The position numbers and the translations under genes are program-made. DNA of 10,716 nt from Thoreauomyces humboldtii (lineage: Eukaryota; Chytridiomycota; Chytridiomycetes; Spizellomycetales; Powellomycetaceae): positions 1 to 10,716 of the forward strand of contig JADGJA010000785.1 of the NCBI GenBank assembly GCA_027596035.1, in the 5' to 3' direction. Shown piece by piece: positions 1 through 9,250 of this stretch. How positions within the stretch are numbered: the stretch's first letter is position 1; each line of letters begins with the position of its first letter. The notes beneath the pieces are model-generated. The model saw nothing but the letters and a program-made list of their open reading frames with translations. It was not told where the DNA came from and searched no databases.

Positions 1-44
1 CGCCCCCCCCCCGCACTCCTCCCCATACAAGCGACAAGGCAAAC

Positions 45-1487
45 ATGTCGGACCACAGCAGATACCAGTCACCGTTGACATCTCGGTATGCCTCCCCGGA
101 GATGGCTCACAACTTCTCGGACGAGAAAAAGTTCGGAACTTGGCGAGCACTTTGGGTCATCCTCGCAAAGGCCGAGAACGAGCTCGGCCTCGACGTCTCT
201 GCAGAGGCCATAGCTGACATGGAGGCCCATATCAGTCCCATCGACTACGCTCTGGCTGCGGAGGAGGAGAAGAAGCGTCGTCACGACGTCATGGCCCACG
301 TCCACACGTTCGGTCTGGCTGCACCAAAGGCTGCGGGCATCATCCATCTTGGTGCCACGAGCTGCTACGTGACCGACAACTCGGAGCTCATCATGATGCG
401 AGATGGTCTGGACATCCTGCTGGGAAAGCTCGCCAAGGTTGCCTCGACCTTGGCTGTGTTCGCCGACGAACACAAGGCCCTGCCCACCCTTGGCTTCACC
501 CATTTCCAGCCTGCCCAGCTCACCACCGTCGGCAAGCGCGCCTGTTTGTGGCTCCAGGAGCTCTTGATGGACCTTCGGAACGTCTCTCGCGCTCGGGAGG
601 ATCTTCGATTCAGAGGCGTCAAGGGCACCACGGGCACCCAAGCCTCCTTCCTGGCCCTCTTCGATGGTGACCACTCCAAGGTGGAGGAGCTCGACGAACT
701 TGTGACCAAGAAGGCCGGCTTCGCAGAAAACTACAGCGTGACCGGCCAGACCTACACGCGCAAGGTCGACCTCGACGTCCTGAACGCCCTGGCGTCCTTC
801 GGAGCCACAGCGCACAAGATCGCCACCGACATCCGTCTGCTCGCCCATCTGAAGGAAATCGAGGAACCCTTCGAAAAGGACCAGATCGGCTCGTCCGCCA
901 TGGCCTACAAGCGCAACCCCATGCGATCCGAACGCGTGTGCTCTCTTGCCCGCCACCTCATGGTTCTGGTCGGCAACGCTCAGCAGACGGCCGCAACTCA
1001 ATGGCTTGAGCGAACGCTCGACGACTCGGCGAACCGTCGGATCTCCATCCCCGAGGCCTTCCTCACCGCCGACATCCTGACCTCCTTGCTGCAGAACATC
1101 TTCTCGGGTATGGTTGTCTACAAGTCGGTCATCGCCCGCCGCATCTCTCAGGAGCTCCCCTTCATGGCCACCGAGAACATCATCATGGCCATGGTAAAGG
1201 ATGGAGGCGACCGACAAGCCTGCCACGAACACATTCGTGTCCTGTCTCACCAAGCCGCGGCCCAGGTCAAGGAGCACGGACTCGAAAACGATCTCATCGA
1301 CCGGATCAGGAAGGAGCCTTACTTTGCACCCATCATCCCACGGCTTGAGGTCCTCCTGGACCCATCGACCTTTGTCGGTCGTGCCCCTCAGCAGGTGGAC
1401 AGGTTCCTCAGCAACGACGTCAAGCGGGCGTTGGAACCCTTCCAACAGCGCCTCAAGGATGCGAAGGACGTGGAGCTCAACGTTTGA
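45..1487 (+). CDS. ADE13: Adenylosuccinate lyase, intronless, complete (480 aa)
   Basis: This enzyme acts twice in purine synthesis. It splits SAICAR to AICAR plus fumarate, and adenylosuccinate to AMP plus fumarate; it works in the cytosol as a homotetramer (family knowledge). The sequence shows the fumarate-lyase signature [11 protein letters not shown] at residues 282-292, with S283 at the place of the catalytic base (human S289). H153 in THFQPAQ lies where the general acid is (human H159). R14-Y15, H80-D81, K289, R323, S328 and R332 keep a constant offset of six from the human binding residues. The length of 480 matches the family (about 480). The start has A at -3 (gcaaacATG), and only 44 bases lie upstream in the window. 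No intron is present, unlike the intron-rich genes downstream. The identification is near certain. Confidence 0.98.
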   Translation: MSDHSRYQSPLTSRYASPEMAHNFSDEKKFGTWRALWVILAKAENELGLDVSAEAIADMEAHISPIDYALAAEEEKKRRHDVMAHVHTFGLAAPKAAGIIHLGATSCYVTDNSELIMMRDGLDILLGKLAKVASTLAVFADEHKALPTLGFTHFQPAQLTTVGKRACLWLQELLMDLRNVSRAREDLRFRGVKGTTGTQASFLALFDGDHSKVEELDELVTKKAGFAENYSVTGQTYTRKVDLDVLNALASFGATAHKIATDIRLLAHLKEIEEPFEKDQIGSSAMAYKRNPMRSERVCSLARHLMVLVGNAQQTAATQWLERTLDDSANRRISIPEAFLTADILTSLLQNIFSGMVVYKSVIARRISQELPFMATENIIMAMVKDGGDRQACHEHIRVLSHQAAAQVKEHGLENDLIDRIRKEPYFAPIIPRLEVLLDPSTFVGRAPQQVDRFLSNDVKRALEPFQQRLKDAKDVELNV

Positions 1488-1720
1488 TCGGAGTTGCCCA
1501 TTGCTTTTCTGCGTGCCTTTTCACCATCATGGCCATATTGTGCTCCATTCCTTGAGACACCCGTTTGACTTTCAAACTGATACTTGTTGCCTGTGGACAT
1601 GATCGCTGAAAGCGCCTGGGTTCGGGGGATGGTAGACAAGAACATGATTCCACGCAGATGTATATATTCAAGAAAAGGCTTGACGATGGTGTAAGTTCTC
1701 TCCGAGTATTGAATTCAGGT
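1488..1720. other. Convergent 3' intergenic region
   Basis: This 233-bp gap separates the stop of the adenylosuccinate lyase gene (plus) from the stop of the DPY-30-like gene (minus). It must hold both 3' UTRs and poly(A) sites. An AT-rich patch around 1657-1672 (tgtatatattcaagaaaa) is the most likely 3'-end element. No gene is seen here. Confidence 0.6.
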
Positions 1721-2449
1721 TCAAGTGTCCGCTGCTGGCTCCTCGGGCGCCTTCTCCTGGTCTTCTCCTGCGGCATCGGCGGGTGTTTCGACTGCCGTCT
1801 GGCCCTCCGCAGGGTGATCTACCGCCGGTTCTGCGGCACCGTCGATTCCTTCGGTCGGGATGGTCGGAGCAGCGCCACCGTCCTGTTCCTCAGCAGAGCC
1901 GGGAGCCGTGGTCTCCTCCTTTGCGGGTTCTTCCTCCTTCTCGTCCTCCTCGCCCTCCTCGATGGCTTCGGGCACGCCGCGTCGAAGCTCGGTGTTTCCG
2001 TTCTCGCCCTCCTCCTTCCCTTCCTCGACGACGGCAGCCGAAGAAGCCAGCTCCTTCTCCCTCTGTTCGGCCAGAGCAGCTGCAGCGGCGCTCGCTCTCG
2101 CCGCCTCCTCCTCGGCCATCGCCTCCTTCTCGAGGATGGACTGAGCTCGGGATCGGACCTCATCCTCGAACCGTCGACGATGCTCCTTCTCCGTCCGGTC
2201 CGCCTTGGCGACCGCCTCGCGAAGGTCCACCAGACCCTTCCGACGGGACGCGTCGGCCGTCACCTGGGTCCGGGCTTGGTCGTGGTGGAGGAGGTATTCG
2301 CCCACGAAGGTGACCGGATCCACCCCGCGTGGGTGGAGAGCGCCTCCGGATGCTGCATGCGTCTTGCTGCTGTAGCCGTGGATGACGAGGGCGGAGAGAG
2401 CCGAGCTGAGGAGAGGTCCCACTGTCTGTTTGAGGTAGTCTGTGTCCAT
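1721..2449 (-). CDS. DPY-30-motif protein with long acidic Ala/Glu-rich tail (242 aa)
   Basis: Residues 5-23 (YLKQTVGPLLSSALSALVI) and 43-57 (VDPVTFVGEYLLHHD) match the two helices of the DPY-30 motif, a small dimerisation module. In fungi it is best known from Sdc1, a subunit of the COMPASS H3K4 methyltransferase, but it also occurs in other scaffold proteins. A Gly/Ser/His-rich insert (about residues 25-42) parts the helices, where the family normally has only a short loop. Residues 80-135 look like a charged helix or coiled coil rich in Ala, Glu and Arg. Residues 140-242 are disordered, with runs of Glu, Ala, Pro and Gly. The ATG has A at -3. There is no intron within the coding frame; one may lie in the 5' leader (2458-2540). 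The COMPASS role is inference: Sdc1 usually carries the motif near its C-terminus, whereas here it is at the N-terminus. This could be a different DPY-30 protein. Confidence 0.75.
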   Translation of the reverse strand: MDTDYLKQTVGPLLSSALSALVIHGYSSKTHAASGGALHPRGVDPVTFVGEYLLHHDQARTQVTADASRRKGLVDLREAVAKADRTEKEHRRRFEDEVRSRAQSILEKEAMAEEEAARASAAAAALAEQREKELASSAAVVEEGKEEGENGNTELRRGVPEAIEEGEEDEKEEEPAKEETTAPGSAEEQDGGAAPTIPTEGIDGAAEPAVDHPAEGQTAVETPADAAGEDQEKAPEEPAADT

Positions 2450-2729
2450 CGTATGTGCTGTACCGAAGTTGTGTGTTCTTCGACATACGGTTTCGTCGTG
2501 CCAGGGACGGAGTGTTTTTTAGCCAGCTCGAAAGGCTTACGAAATGTAGCTGCAGATGCTCATCAACCAACCCTCACCCGTCCAAAACCCATAGAAAGCT
2601 TCGTACAGAGTGAGACGAGAACAACTGACCTCCCGCAGGGCAGGGCGAGCTCCCGCTTGTAAAGATTACTCGCAGCTGGTAAAATATATGAAATTCAAAG
2701 GGTGAAAACATTTGACAGGGCAGAGGGCT
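2450..2729 (-). promoter_or_regulatory. SLA2 3' UTR and leader/promoter of the DPY-30-like gene
   Basis: This 280-bp spacer lies between two minus-strand genes. The AT-rich stretch near 2680-2700 (minus: aatttcatatattttacc) is a likely 3'-end signal for SLA2. On the minus strand a pyrimidine-rich patch near 2605-2625 could mark the start region of the DPY-30-like transcript. The proposed leader holds an eight-codon upstream ORF starting at 2563 and an out-of-frame upstream ATG at 2486. A GTAAGC donor at 2540 and a TACAG acceptor ending at 2458 would frame an 83-bp leader intron that removes the second of these. All assignments here are tentative. Confidence 0.4.
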
Positions 2730-5700
2730 TTACTCCTCCTCTGCCTCGGGACGGTAGCCCAGCCGGACCAGCTCGCCCAACCTGTATCTCGCCTGCTGCA
2801 GCTCCCTCTCCAGCTCCAGCACCTTGACCTTCTGCTCCATCTCGCTCGTCCTGAGCTGATGCCGGCTCATGGCCGCTGGGTCACGTCCCTTGCCGTGCGC
2901 TCCGTTGACGCCCTTCTCTTGGTCCTCCCTCCTGGCTGCCTCCTTTGCCGCCTTGACCAGAAGCTCGGTGGCCTTTCTGACCTGAAGCGCAGCGTCCTCG
3001 AGACGCCCTTGCGTTTTGCTGAACGGCGCCGCCTTGACCCTCGAGGCAGCGACCAGCTGAGTGGTGGCGACCGACACCTCCTGAGCAGCCACGACAAGCT
3101 GCTCGTAAGAGTGGGTCCCAGATATAAGTCCGTCAGCGCACTCGACCAGCAGAGTGGTGGCGCTCGCGACGGCGTGGGCCGCCGAGATGAGACCCTCGGT
3201 CCACTTGTTGTTCTTCTTATAGAATTGGCCAGCGGTGGTAGACGAACCCTTGCCGTCCGCCACGATCTCCTGCTGTGTTTCAGTGGCTCGCTGGATGAGG
3301 AGTCCGATGGCACTCGTGATGGCCATGGCCGACTGAAGGATTGCAGAATGCACGTCGAGGTTCGCTCCCTCCCTCGGCTTGTTTAGGAGCGCTTCGAGAC
3401 GGGCAGCGGCCGCCGCAATAGCGTCCGCAGCGCTCTTCATGCTGTTCTCGACCTCGTCCTCGAGGTTCAGCTTCGTTTCGTCCAGCTTGTTAACAACAAG
3501 CTTTTCGATCAATGAGGACATGCGGCCAAGTTGATGTTGCGTTTCGCGTGACAGACCAACGATGTGCTCTGGCCGACGGGCGGCATCAATGGTATCCAAC
3601 GATGATGATTTGACCTGGGTTAGGATAGAATTACAGGTCAGGATGTACATAGGATTACCGCTCGTTCATTTTTAAAGTACCTGATCGAAGAAAAGACGGC
3701 CGCCCAGGGCACCCATCTTCACCGTGCGAATGAGCTCATCTAATTGATCGTCCTCAGCGGTCAATCGCGTTACGCCCTTCGCGTTATGAAGAAGCTGGGC
3801 AACCGCATGTGCAAAGCTCGTCGAGCACGTGATCGCGTCTCTGTGGTCACCAGTCTAGCACAGATCTCCCGGTAAGGAAACGAGATCTATGGTTTCACTC
3901 CTAGCTGACGCGTTCCCTCACCTGAACGAGCTTCACGAAGCTACTCCCGAAATCACCACACATGGCTTGCGCGCGTTCTAAGAGCGACAAGACATACTCT
4001 GGTGAAGCAGTTTGATTTCCCGAATTGGCGGGACTATCCATCTCATAAATGGACTCATCGACCGTAGCAATACATGATTGCAGCAAATGGTCTGAAAGGA
4101 CAAAGCAGGCAAGGTCAGAGCGCAGCGATCAGAAACGATAACGAGGGCAACTAACCCATCATGCTGTTGAGCTGCTGCTTGTGGTCGGCGCCCAGACTTT
4201 GAAGCCGGGTGGCTACCTCGTCCCGTTCCCTCTGGGCGTCTTGTGCAGCCTGCAGATATTCAAATTTAGACTCCGAGAAGCACAATCGCAGAACACCACG
4301 AAGAGCAACGCACCTTTTGCTGGGCAGCCAAAGCAAGCAGAGTTTGGTCAAGACCTGCAGTCAAAACCGCCGTGTCATCTTCTTGGCCCTGATGATAAAA
4401 TCGAATATGTGAACAGTTCACGCTGCCGGAGAGTAGTGCAATTAACTTACCGCCTTCGCACGTTGGAGATCTGCTGTAACATCATCCAACTTCCTTCTCA
4501 TTTCATCGAGTTCTGCCTCTTTCGCCTTGTTCAGGCGCTCAAGCTCCTGCCTCTCCTGCTCAAAACGCTCAATGATGTTTTGTATCTCAGTTCCGGAGTG
4601 ATGCGATAAGTCGGACAGCGACGCCTTGGCATCCGCGAGGTCTCTCCTCAACCTCGCCATTTCGTCGTCGTGTTGGGCCCTCACACGGTCGACGGCCCCC
4701 TTCAATCGGTCACGCTCAATAAGGAGCTCCGTCATTTCGGCACTTTTGGCCTTGAGGTCCGCGCGAGCCTTCTCGACCTCCTCACGGGCTTGGTCGGTTG
4801 TCCGCGAGGCACCGTCTCGCACTTGTTTAAACTTCGTGAGGAGATCCAAGTGTTCTTTTCGGAGTTGAGCGTAGAGCTTGGCAAGCGCCTCGTACTTCTG
4901 CTTCCATTGTGCAAGTTCGTCTACAAAACCAAGAACACACCGTAAATTCGGTTGCCCGATCCTATTCTCATAAACACGTGAGATCGTACCTTGCAAACGA
5001 CGCAACAGATCATCCTTTGCGGCATCCACATCGCGCGAGCCAACAGAAAGCTGCGAGAGCTGTTGCTCCAATTGCCGAACCTTCTGATCGTACTGGTTAA
5101 GCATCTCCTTGTCCCGGAAGGACTGGTTCCTGTACTGATCAAGCTCATTTTGGGCGTTTTGGAAGCGCTGCTGGTTGAGCTGGTTTTCGAGGTGTGCATT
5201 AGCAGCGTTGGCCTGCTGATTCATCCTCATGCGCTCTTGTTCCATCAGATTCCTCTGCCTGTCGGCTTCCTGCTGCTGCTGCATCTGCTGCTGACGCAGT
5301 TGTTCCTCCTTCTGACGCGTCTCCATCAACAGCCGCTGCTGGTCCTGCTGCTGCTGCTGGAGCTGACGCTGCCTGGCAGCCTCGAGTTCGCGCTCGGCCA
5401 TAATGCGTTGCTGTTCGCGGTCGTGATCCTCAAGGAGCTGATGTTCCAGACGATTTTGTTCCTCGTTGAAACGGTCAACGTCGTTTTGTCGATCGGGACT
5501 TTCGCCCCTCGGGGGGAGCGTGGGTGGCCGCGCGAGGAAGTCTGGCGGGTCCTGGGGCAGCCGTGGGACAGTGATGAGAGAAATGAGGTACTTGAGGGTA
5601 GAACACTCGTGGTAGAAGCGGAAGAGAGCATAGTGTCCCGCGTTGAACTTTTCCCGCAAAGGCGCAAGGACCTCGACGGAGCCAATGATTTGATGCATGG

Positions 5701-6463
5701 CAGTCAGCATAGTAGTGAGGAACTGGTATATGCCGTAGGACTCTTCAACCAACGGCACGAGGGCGGCGATGCGGGCTTCATTGTTCGCGCTAGGGCGGAA
5801 GTTGATGATGATGAGTTTCTGGAGGGCGTCCAGCTTATCAAGCAGCACAAGGAGGTCGTTGATGGTTTCGAAGCCTTCGTTTGGATCGTCGACGCCCTTG
5901 AGCGTCACGTACTCCTCGTAATCGAATGTACCCGAGAACTCTGGGTGAAGACGATGAAAGTCGAGCTTTGCGTGGATGTATTGGACGTAAGCGCGGATCA
6001 GCACACCGTAACCCCGGTGTGAATGGGAAGGGACGTTACGGGCAAGGTTGTCGAACCATGACACCTGCTGAATGGCATCCCTCAAGCACGTGGGATGACC
6101 CTCCCGCATAACCTTATGGGTAGTCAAGAGAGCTTTGAAAGATACGAGCTCGTCTCCCAGCATCGGGTATGTCTGTATGGCAAGCCAAAACGAACCCGAC
6201 CCTTTGAGATCCCATGTGTACAGGATACAAGCACGGACGTGCTTCTGCTTCGGGGCGGTTTCCTCCGGGGCCAAGGCTTTCTTGATGTGCAGGGAGAGCT
6301 CTTCATCCAGCTTGTCCGTCTGCCAAGTTGGACGGGATAGGGTTGCCGCAGAAGCCGAAGACGGAGAAGGGCTTCCTGAGGGGTAAGACCGGGTAGCAGA
6401 CGCCGAATTTGTTCCATAAGGATTGGTCGCCTGCTGGTAGTAGCTCTGGGAAGGATACGACAT
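2730..6463 (-). CDS. SLA2: Sla2/End4 (HIP1R family) endocytic actin-membrane adaptor, 7 exons, 1113 aa
   Basis: Sla2 links PIP2-rich membrane and clathrin coats to actin at cortical endocytic patches (family knowledge). Exons by position: 6463-4990, 4920-4451, 4388-4314, 4249-4156, 4091-3922, 3854-3681, 3614-2730. All junctions are GT-AG, phases agree, and the total is 3342 bp. Introns are 62-69 bp. Residues 46-300 form the ANTH domain. Its lipid-binding pattern K62-x9-K72-x-K74-H75 has exactly the spacing known from CALM/AP180. Residues 325-690 are a coiled coil, Q-rich at 367-398, with the conserved block KYEALAKLYAQLRKEHLDLL at 500-519. The I/LWEQ (THATCH) actin-binding domain spans about 870-1106, with the W at 957, and ends in the family motif RYRLGELVRLGY. 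The start ATG has G at -3. The N-terminal 45 residues are Ser/Tyr/Pro-rich and longer than in many relatives. Confidence 0.95.
5270..5365 (-). repeat. CAG/CTG-rich repeat coding for the Q-rich segment of Sla2
   Basis: Imperfect CTG (plus) / CAG (minus) triplets encode residues 367-398, which include runs of five, three and four glutamines broken by D, R, M and E. Such runs often vary in length between strains. The repeat lies in the coiled-coil region, as Q-rich tracts do in Sla2 relatives. Confidence 0.8.
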
Positions 6464-7233
6464 TGCGGAAGGGAGGACCAGCTTGAGCGAGTGACGGCGG
6501 AAAGGCTTCTACCAGGTGGCAGCTGAGGATGACACCGACTGGTAAGCTGTTGATGCCTATGAAGCGATGATGTACCTTGCCCTCTTGAACGTTTGGTCGC
6601 AGTGTCCTGACGTATAGAAAGGGTGTGGTCTGCCGTTCCTTGGGAGGTAATCCAAAGGGAAGAAGAAGGGAATGGGAGACTGCGTCGGTGGGTGTCATGA
6701 TGGCTTGGCGGTGCGACGGGGGCGAGACGGGCGTCACCACTCCTCGCCGGGGAACATGACCGCAAACTGCTACCAGTACTGTACCAAGCGCAATCTTGCC
6801 CCGATGCGCCGCCATCTTCGACTTGTAAGAACCTCATCAACGCTCGACTACATCGACGGACAACGACATTTGGGACCCTCTGCAGACGTCCCCGCACATT
6901 TGAGGGTCTCAATTGTCTCTTCTCGGCTTGGCCTCGATCCTAGGTTACAAGCCTTTCCCACGGCATTTGTTCACGGATTTATTTAATGAAATCGCTGTAT
7001 CAAGACGAGTTCTCCTGATACTATACGCTGGATCCCGCGCTCCTTCACGATTGCTTTCTTTGGCTCTGGGACGCTGAGCTCTGTGACCCCTGAATGTCGG
7101 GAAACCCACGGTCGGATAACGCGAGGGCCCATTCTTCGCTGCGCGAGTCGGAAACCATCGACGCGGCTTACGATGCTGGACTGGAATGGCTTCATTGCGG
7201 CCGGTAGCTAGGGGCAGCTAGAGGAGAGATCGC
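6464..7233. promoter_or_regulatory. Divergent intergenic region between SLA2 and the RING gene
   Basis: This 770-bp interval lies between the SLA2 start (minus) and the RING gene start (plus), so it should carry both promoters and both 5' UTRs. A 26-bp purine-rich run at 6654-6679 reads as a CT-rich tract on the minus strand, the kind of element found at fungal transcription starts, and would give SLA2 a leader of about 170-200 bases. A minus-strand frame with a strong start context begins at 6815 and overlaps the SLA2 start out of frame. The patch 7206-7222 holds two GCTAG-containing copies (tagctagg / cagctaga). I find no convincing gene, tRNA or transposon. Confidence 0.6.
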
Positions 7234-8925
7234 ATGAGGACCCCCGCTTCTTGTTCTGATTCGTGTTCCAGATGCTTTGAATACGACCACGCGGTTCGCT
7301 GTCCGGTCGGCGCTCTTCCGCGTGCGGGAGGTAACGCGCAGGCTCACACGACCTTTTACGTGACAAACTGCGCGCATGTTGGTTGGTGACTGCTCTTGAG
7401 TTCCAAAGTGTTGGCCCTGGCTCGCTGTGCTGGCCTGACGCTGCCGCCTCCGGCCCTATTCTCCCACAGCCTGCGAGACCTGTCTACGCCAGGAAAACAC
7501 AGAGACTGCAACCAACTCGATCGATACGAGGGCGGAGCATGTCTGTCCAGTGTGCGGCCAGCGGGCGTCCATTGTCGAGCTCATCACGGAAGTACGCACC
7601 TTCTCTTCGGATTATCTCGTCGCCAGACGCCACAGGCTGACATTGCTTACAGGTGCCCGATGAAGTCGAGAAAATCTTTGTGCCGGCTGTCGTGCATATA
7701 GAGGATGCCCTTAAAGTGCTCAAGGTCAGGGCTCTACTGCTACTGCTGCTCCACTCAGATATCTGCTTTCAACACAGTTAGCCACGCAGCTTCAATATGG
7801 AAATGCCGTGCGTCTTATTCGATACTTAAAGCTAAAAACTGTGGACTATAACCGCAAATATCGTGAAGCAACCCGGTGAGCCCCGCACGAAGTAGCCGAG
7901 CAACAAGCTGGTTCTCACATCCACGCAGAGCGTTACAAAAGGCTCGGGATGAAGTTCAGCGACAAAAGCAGAAGATCGAACTGCTTGAGAAGACCTCCCC
8001 AGTTGCAAAAGGTCCTGGGCGGAGTCCTTCGGTACGGCCAGAGGACCGAAACAGCAAACGCCCTAGCAGGTAATTGAAGGAAAGACCGCAGAATGTACTT
8101 CATATTTTTGTCTCAGCTTGAAGCTAACTTGCCATACGACTTAAGCGCCTTGTCCGTCAGCAGCTCACCCTCTCGAAGCGGTCGCCCGTTCCAGACGCCG
8201 CAAGCTCCGGCTCGTCTCAGCCTCCCGCCCACTCCACGGGGACCACCCTTACCGGATTCGTATGCGGCACCATCCGTAAACTCGCCAAACAACAGATACG
8301 ACTTCAACCAGATGGAAGCGAACCCTTCGCTTCCTGTGGACGAATACGGTCTCCCTCTTGACTCCGGTTTCGGGGCTGCCCAAAATCTCTCCCATAGGAA
8401 CCCGTTCTCTGGCTCATGGCCCAGCACCCGAGGGCTAGAAAACGCACCAACATTCGCTGGGGCTGCGAATCAGCAATGGCTGCCTCCTTCGTACCAGCAA
8501 CGAGTGGGAACGCCTCTTCACCAAGGCCATTCGCAAATGCAATATCAACAATTCCAGTCGCCCCGCCCGGGTCCGACTCCATCTCCTGACTATGCCATCT
8601 CCGATCCGCTTCAAAAACCACTCGCAAGTTCCGGGAACCGCCCTCGCACCTCCATGAGACAGACTTTCCACCCAAGATCATCCTCGCAGGCTTACGTAAC
8701 GCCCGCACTGGCTGCGCCTGACGCCTATTCTAGAGGAGGCTCTGCGTTCGATCGTCCGCCGATGACGAACTCCAGATTTTCTGGTGAGTAGACTGGCTTC
8801 GTCCTAGAGGAGAAATTTAGGTTTTGTATGCCACGTATGCCTACTGTCCTATCTCAGCAGGCCGAACGCCTCTCACGAGAAACCGATCGGCATTTTCTCA
8901 GGCTCCGCCCGGAGCGTATCGGTGA
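7234..8925 (+). CDS. RING (C3HC4) plus coiled-coil protein, Zip3/RNF212/HEI10-like, 7 exons, about 422 aa
   Basis: No single frame shows this gene; it appears only after splicing. Proposed exons: 7234-7381, 7470-7591, 7653-7724, 7778-7875, 7929-8069, 8161-8783, 8861-8925, giving 1269 bp with matching phases. The product has a full RING: C11-x2-C14-x31-C46-x-H48-x2-C51-x2-C54-x20-C75-x2-C78. The block VTNCAHVACETC (43-54) recalls TNCGHVYCDAC of RNF212. Residues 115-168 are a charged coiled coil and 170-422 a Ser/Pro/Gln-rich disordered tail ending in RTPLTRNRSAFSQ. This order is that of meiotic SUMO or ubiquitin ligases that mark crossover sites on the synaptonemal complex (family knowledge; the role here is inference). 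The weakest points are the start (C at -3), the GTCAGG donor at 7725, and the exon 6 acceptor, which could also be 8145 or 8163. Confidence 0.78.
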
Positions 8926-9250
8926 TCTTTAAGGCGAGATGGAAGGTCAGGGCAAGTGGAACCGTGCGGGTACCCACGCCGGTGCTCCGCTGGAATGGAA
9001 CTTCGGCACTGCAAGGACATCTAACCCGTCGCGAAAGCGCGTAGCAGACGTCAAGCGTCGTATCTGTGAGGGACGTGGACGCGTGTATTTGTACACATTT
9101 GCAGTAGTACAGCGTACTTATCTACGGTCGTAGTGTGTGCTACGGCAACTTGTGTCAAGAACGAATGACGATTGTCTCGCTTGAAAATCGCTGCACGAAA
9201 AATGTATTGCATAAAAGATGAACCGATACAGACAATGGAAAACGAAGACT
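8926..9250. other. Convergent 3' intergenic region
   Basis: These 325 bp lie between the stop of the RING gene (plus) and the stop of the ubiquitin-like gene (minus). It should hold both 3' UTRs. Candidate 3'-end elements are the AT-rich patches near 9088-9105 and 9198-9220. The open frame within it has no recognisable content. No RNA gene is seen. Confidence 0.6.

Noticed and set aside
3..12. Run of ten C at the window start
   Set aside because: A simple homopolymer in the leader of the adenylosuccinate lyase gene; nothing shows a function.
69..1445. 458-codon antisense frame over the adenylosuccinate lyase gene
   Set aside because: It begins with TTG rather than ATG, has no recognisable content, and mirrors a gene of certain identity; codon bias in GC-rich DNA explains it.
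1658..2662. 334-codon plus-strand frame over the DPY-30-like gene
   Set aside because: It has a real ATG, but the product is a Leu/Ser/Arg-rich reverse image of the Glu/Ala-rich tail; the minus strand carries the recognisable motif.
4991..6022. 343-codon Leu-rich plus-strand frame inside SLA2
   Set aside because: It starts with TTG, and its Leu runs are the reverse of the CAG (Gln) codons of the Sla2 coiled coil.
2730..6463. Mating-type locus, because SLA2 flanks MAT in many ascomycetes
   Set aside because: No HMG, alpha-box or homeodomain gene is present on either side within the window, and the neighbours are unrelated.
6672..6986. 104-codon plus-strand frame in the divergent region
   Set aside because: It shows no domain or family resemblance; composition looks random, and it overlaps the likely SLA2 promoter.
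6983..7195. 70-codon minus-strand frame starting at 7195
   Set aside because: It has an ATG but no recognisable features and lies in the promoter side of the RING gene; chance length in this DNA.
8939..9133. 64-codon plus-strand frame after the RING gene
   Set aside because: It lies in the probable 3' UTR, with no family resemblance and no splice link needed by the RING gene, which already has a stop at 8923-8925.
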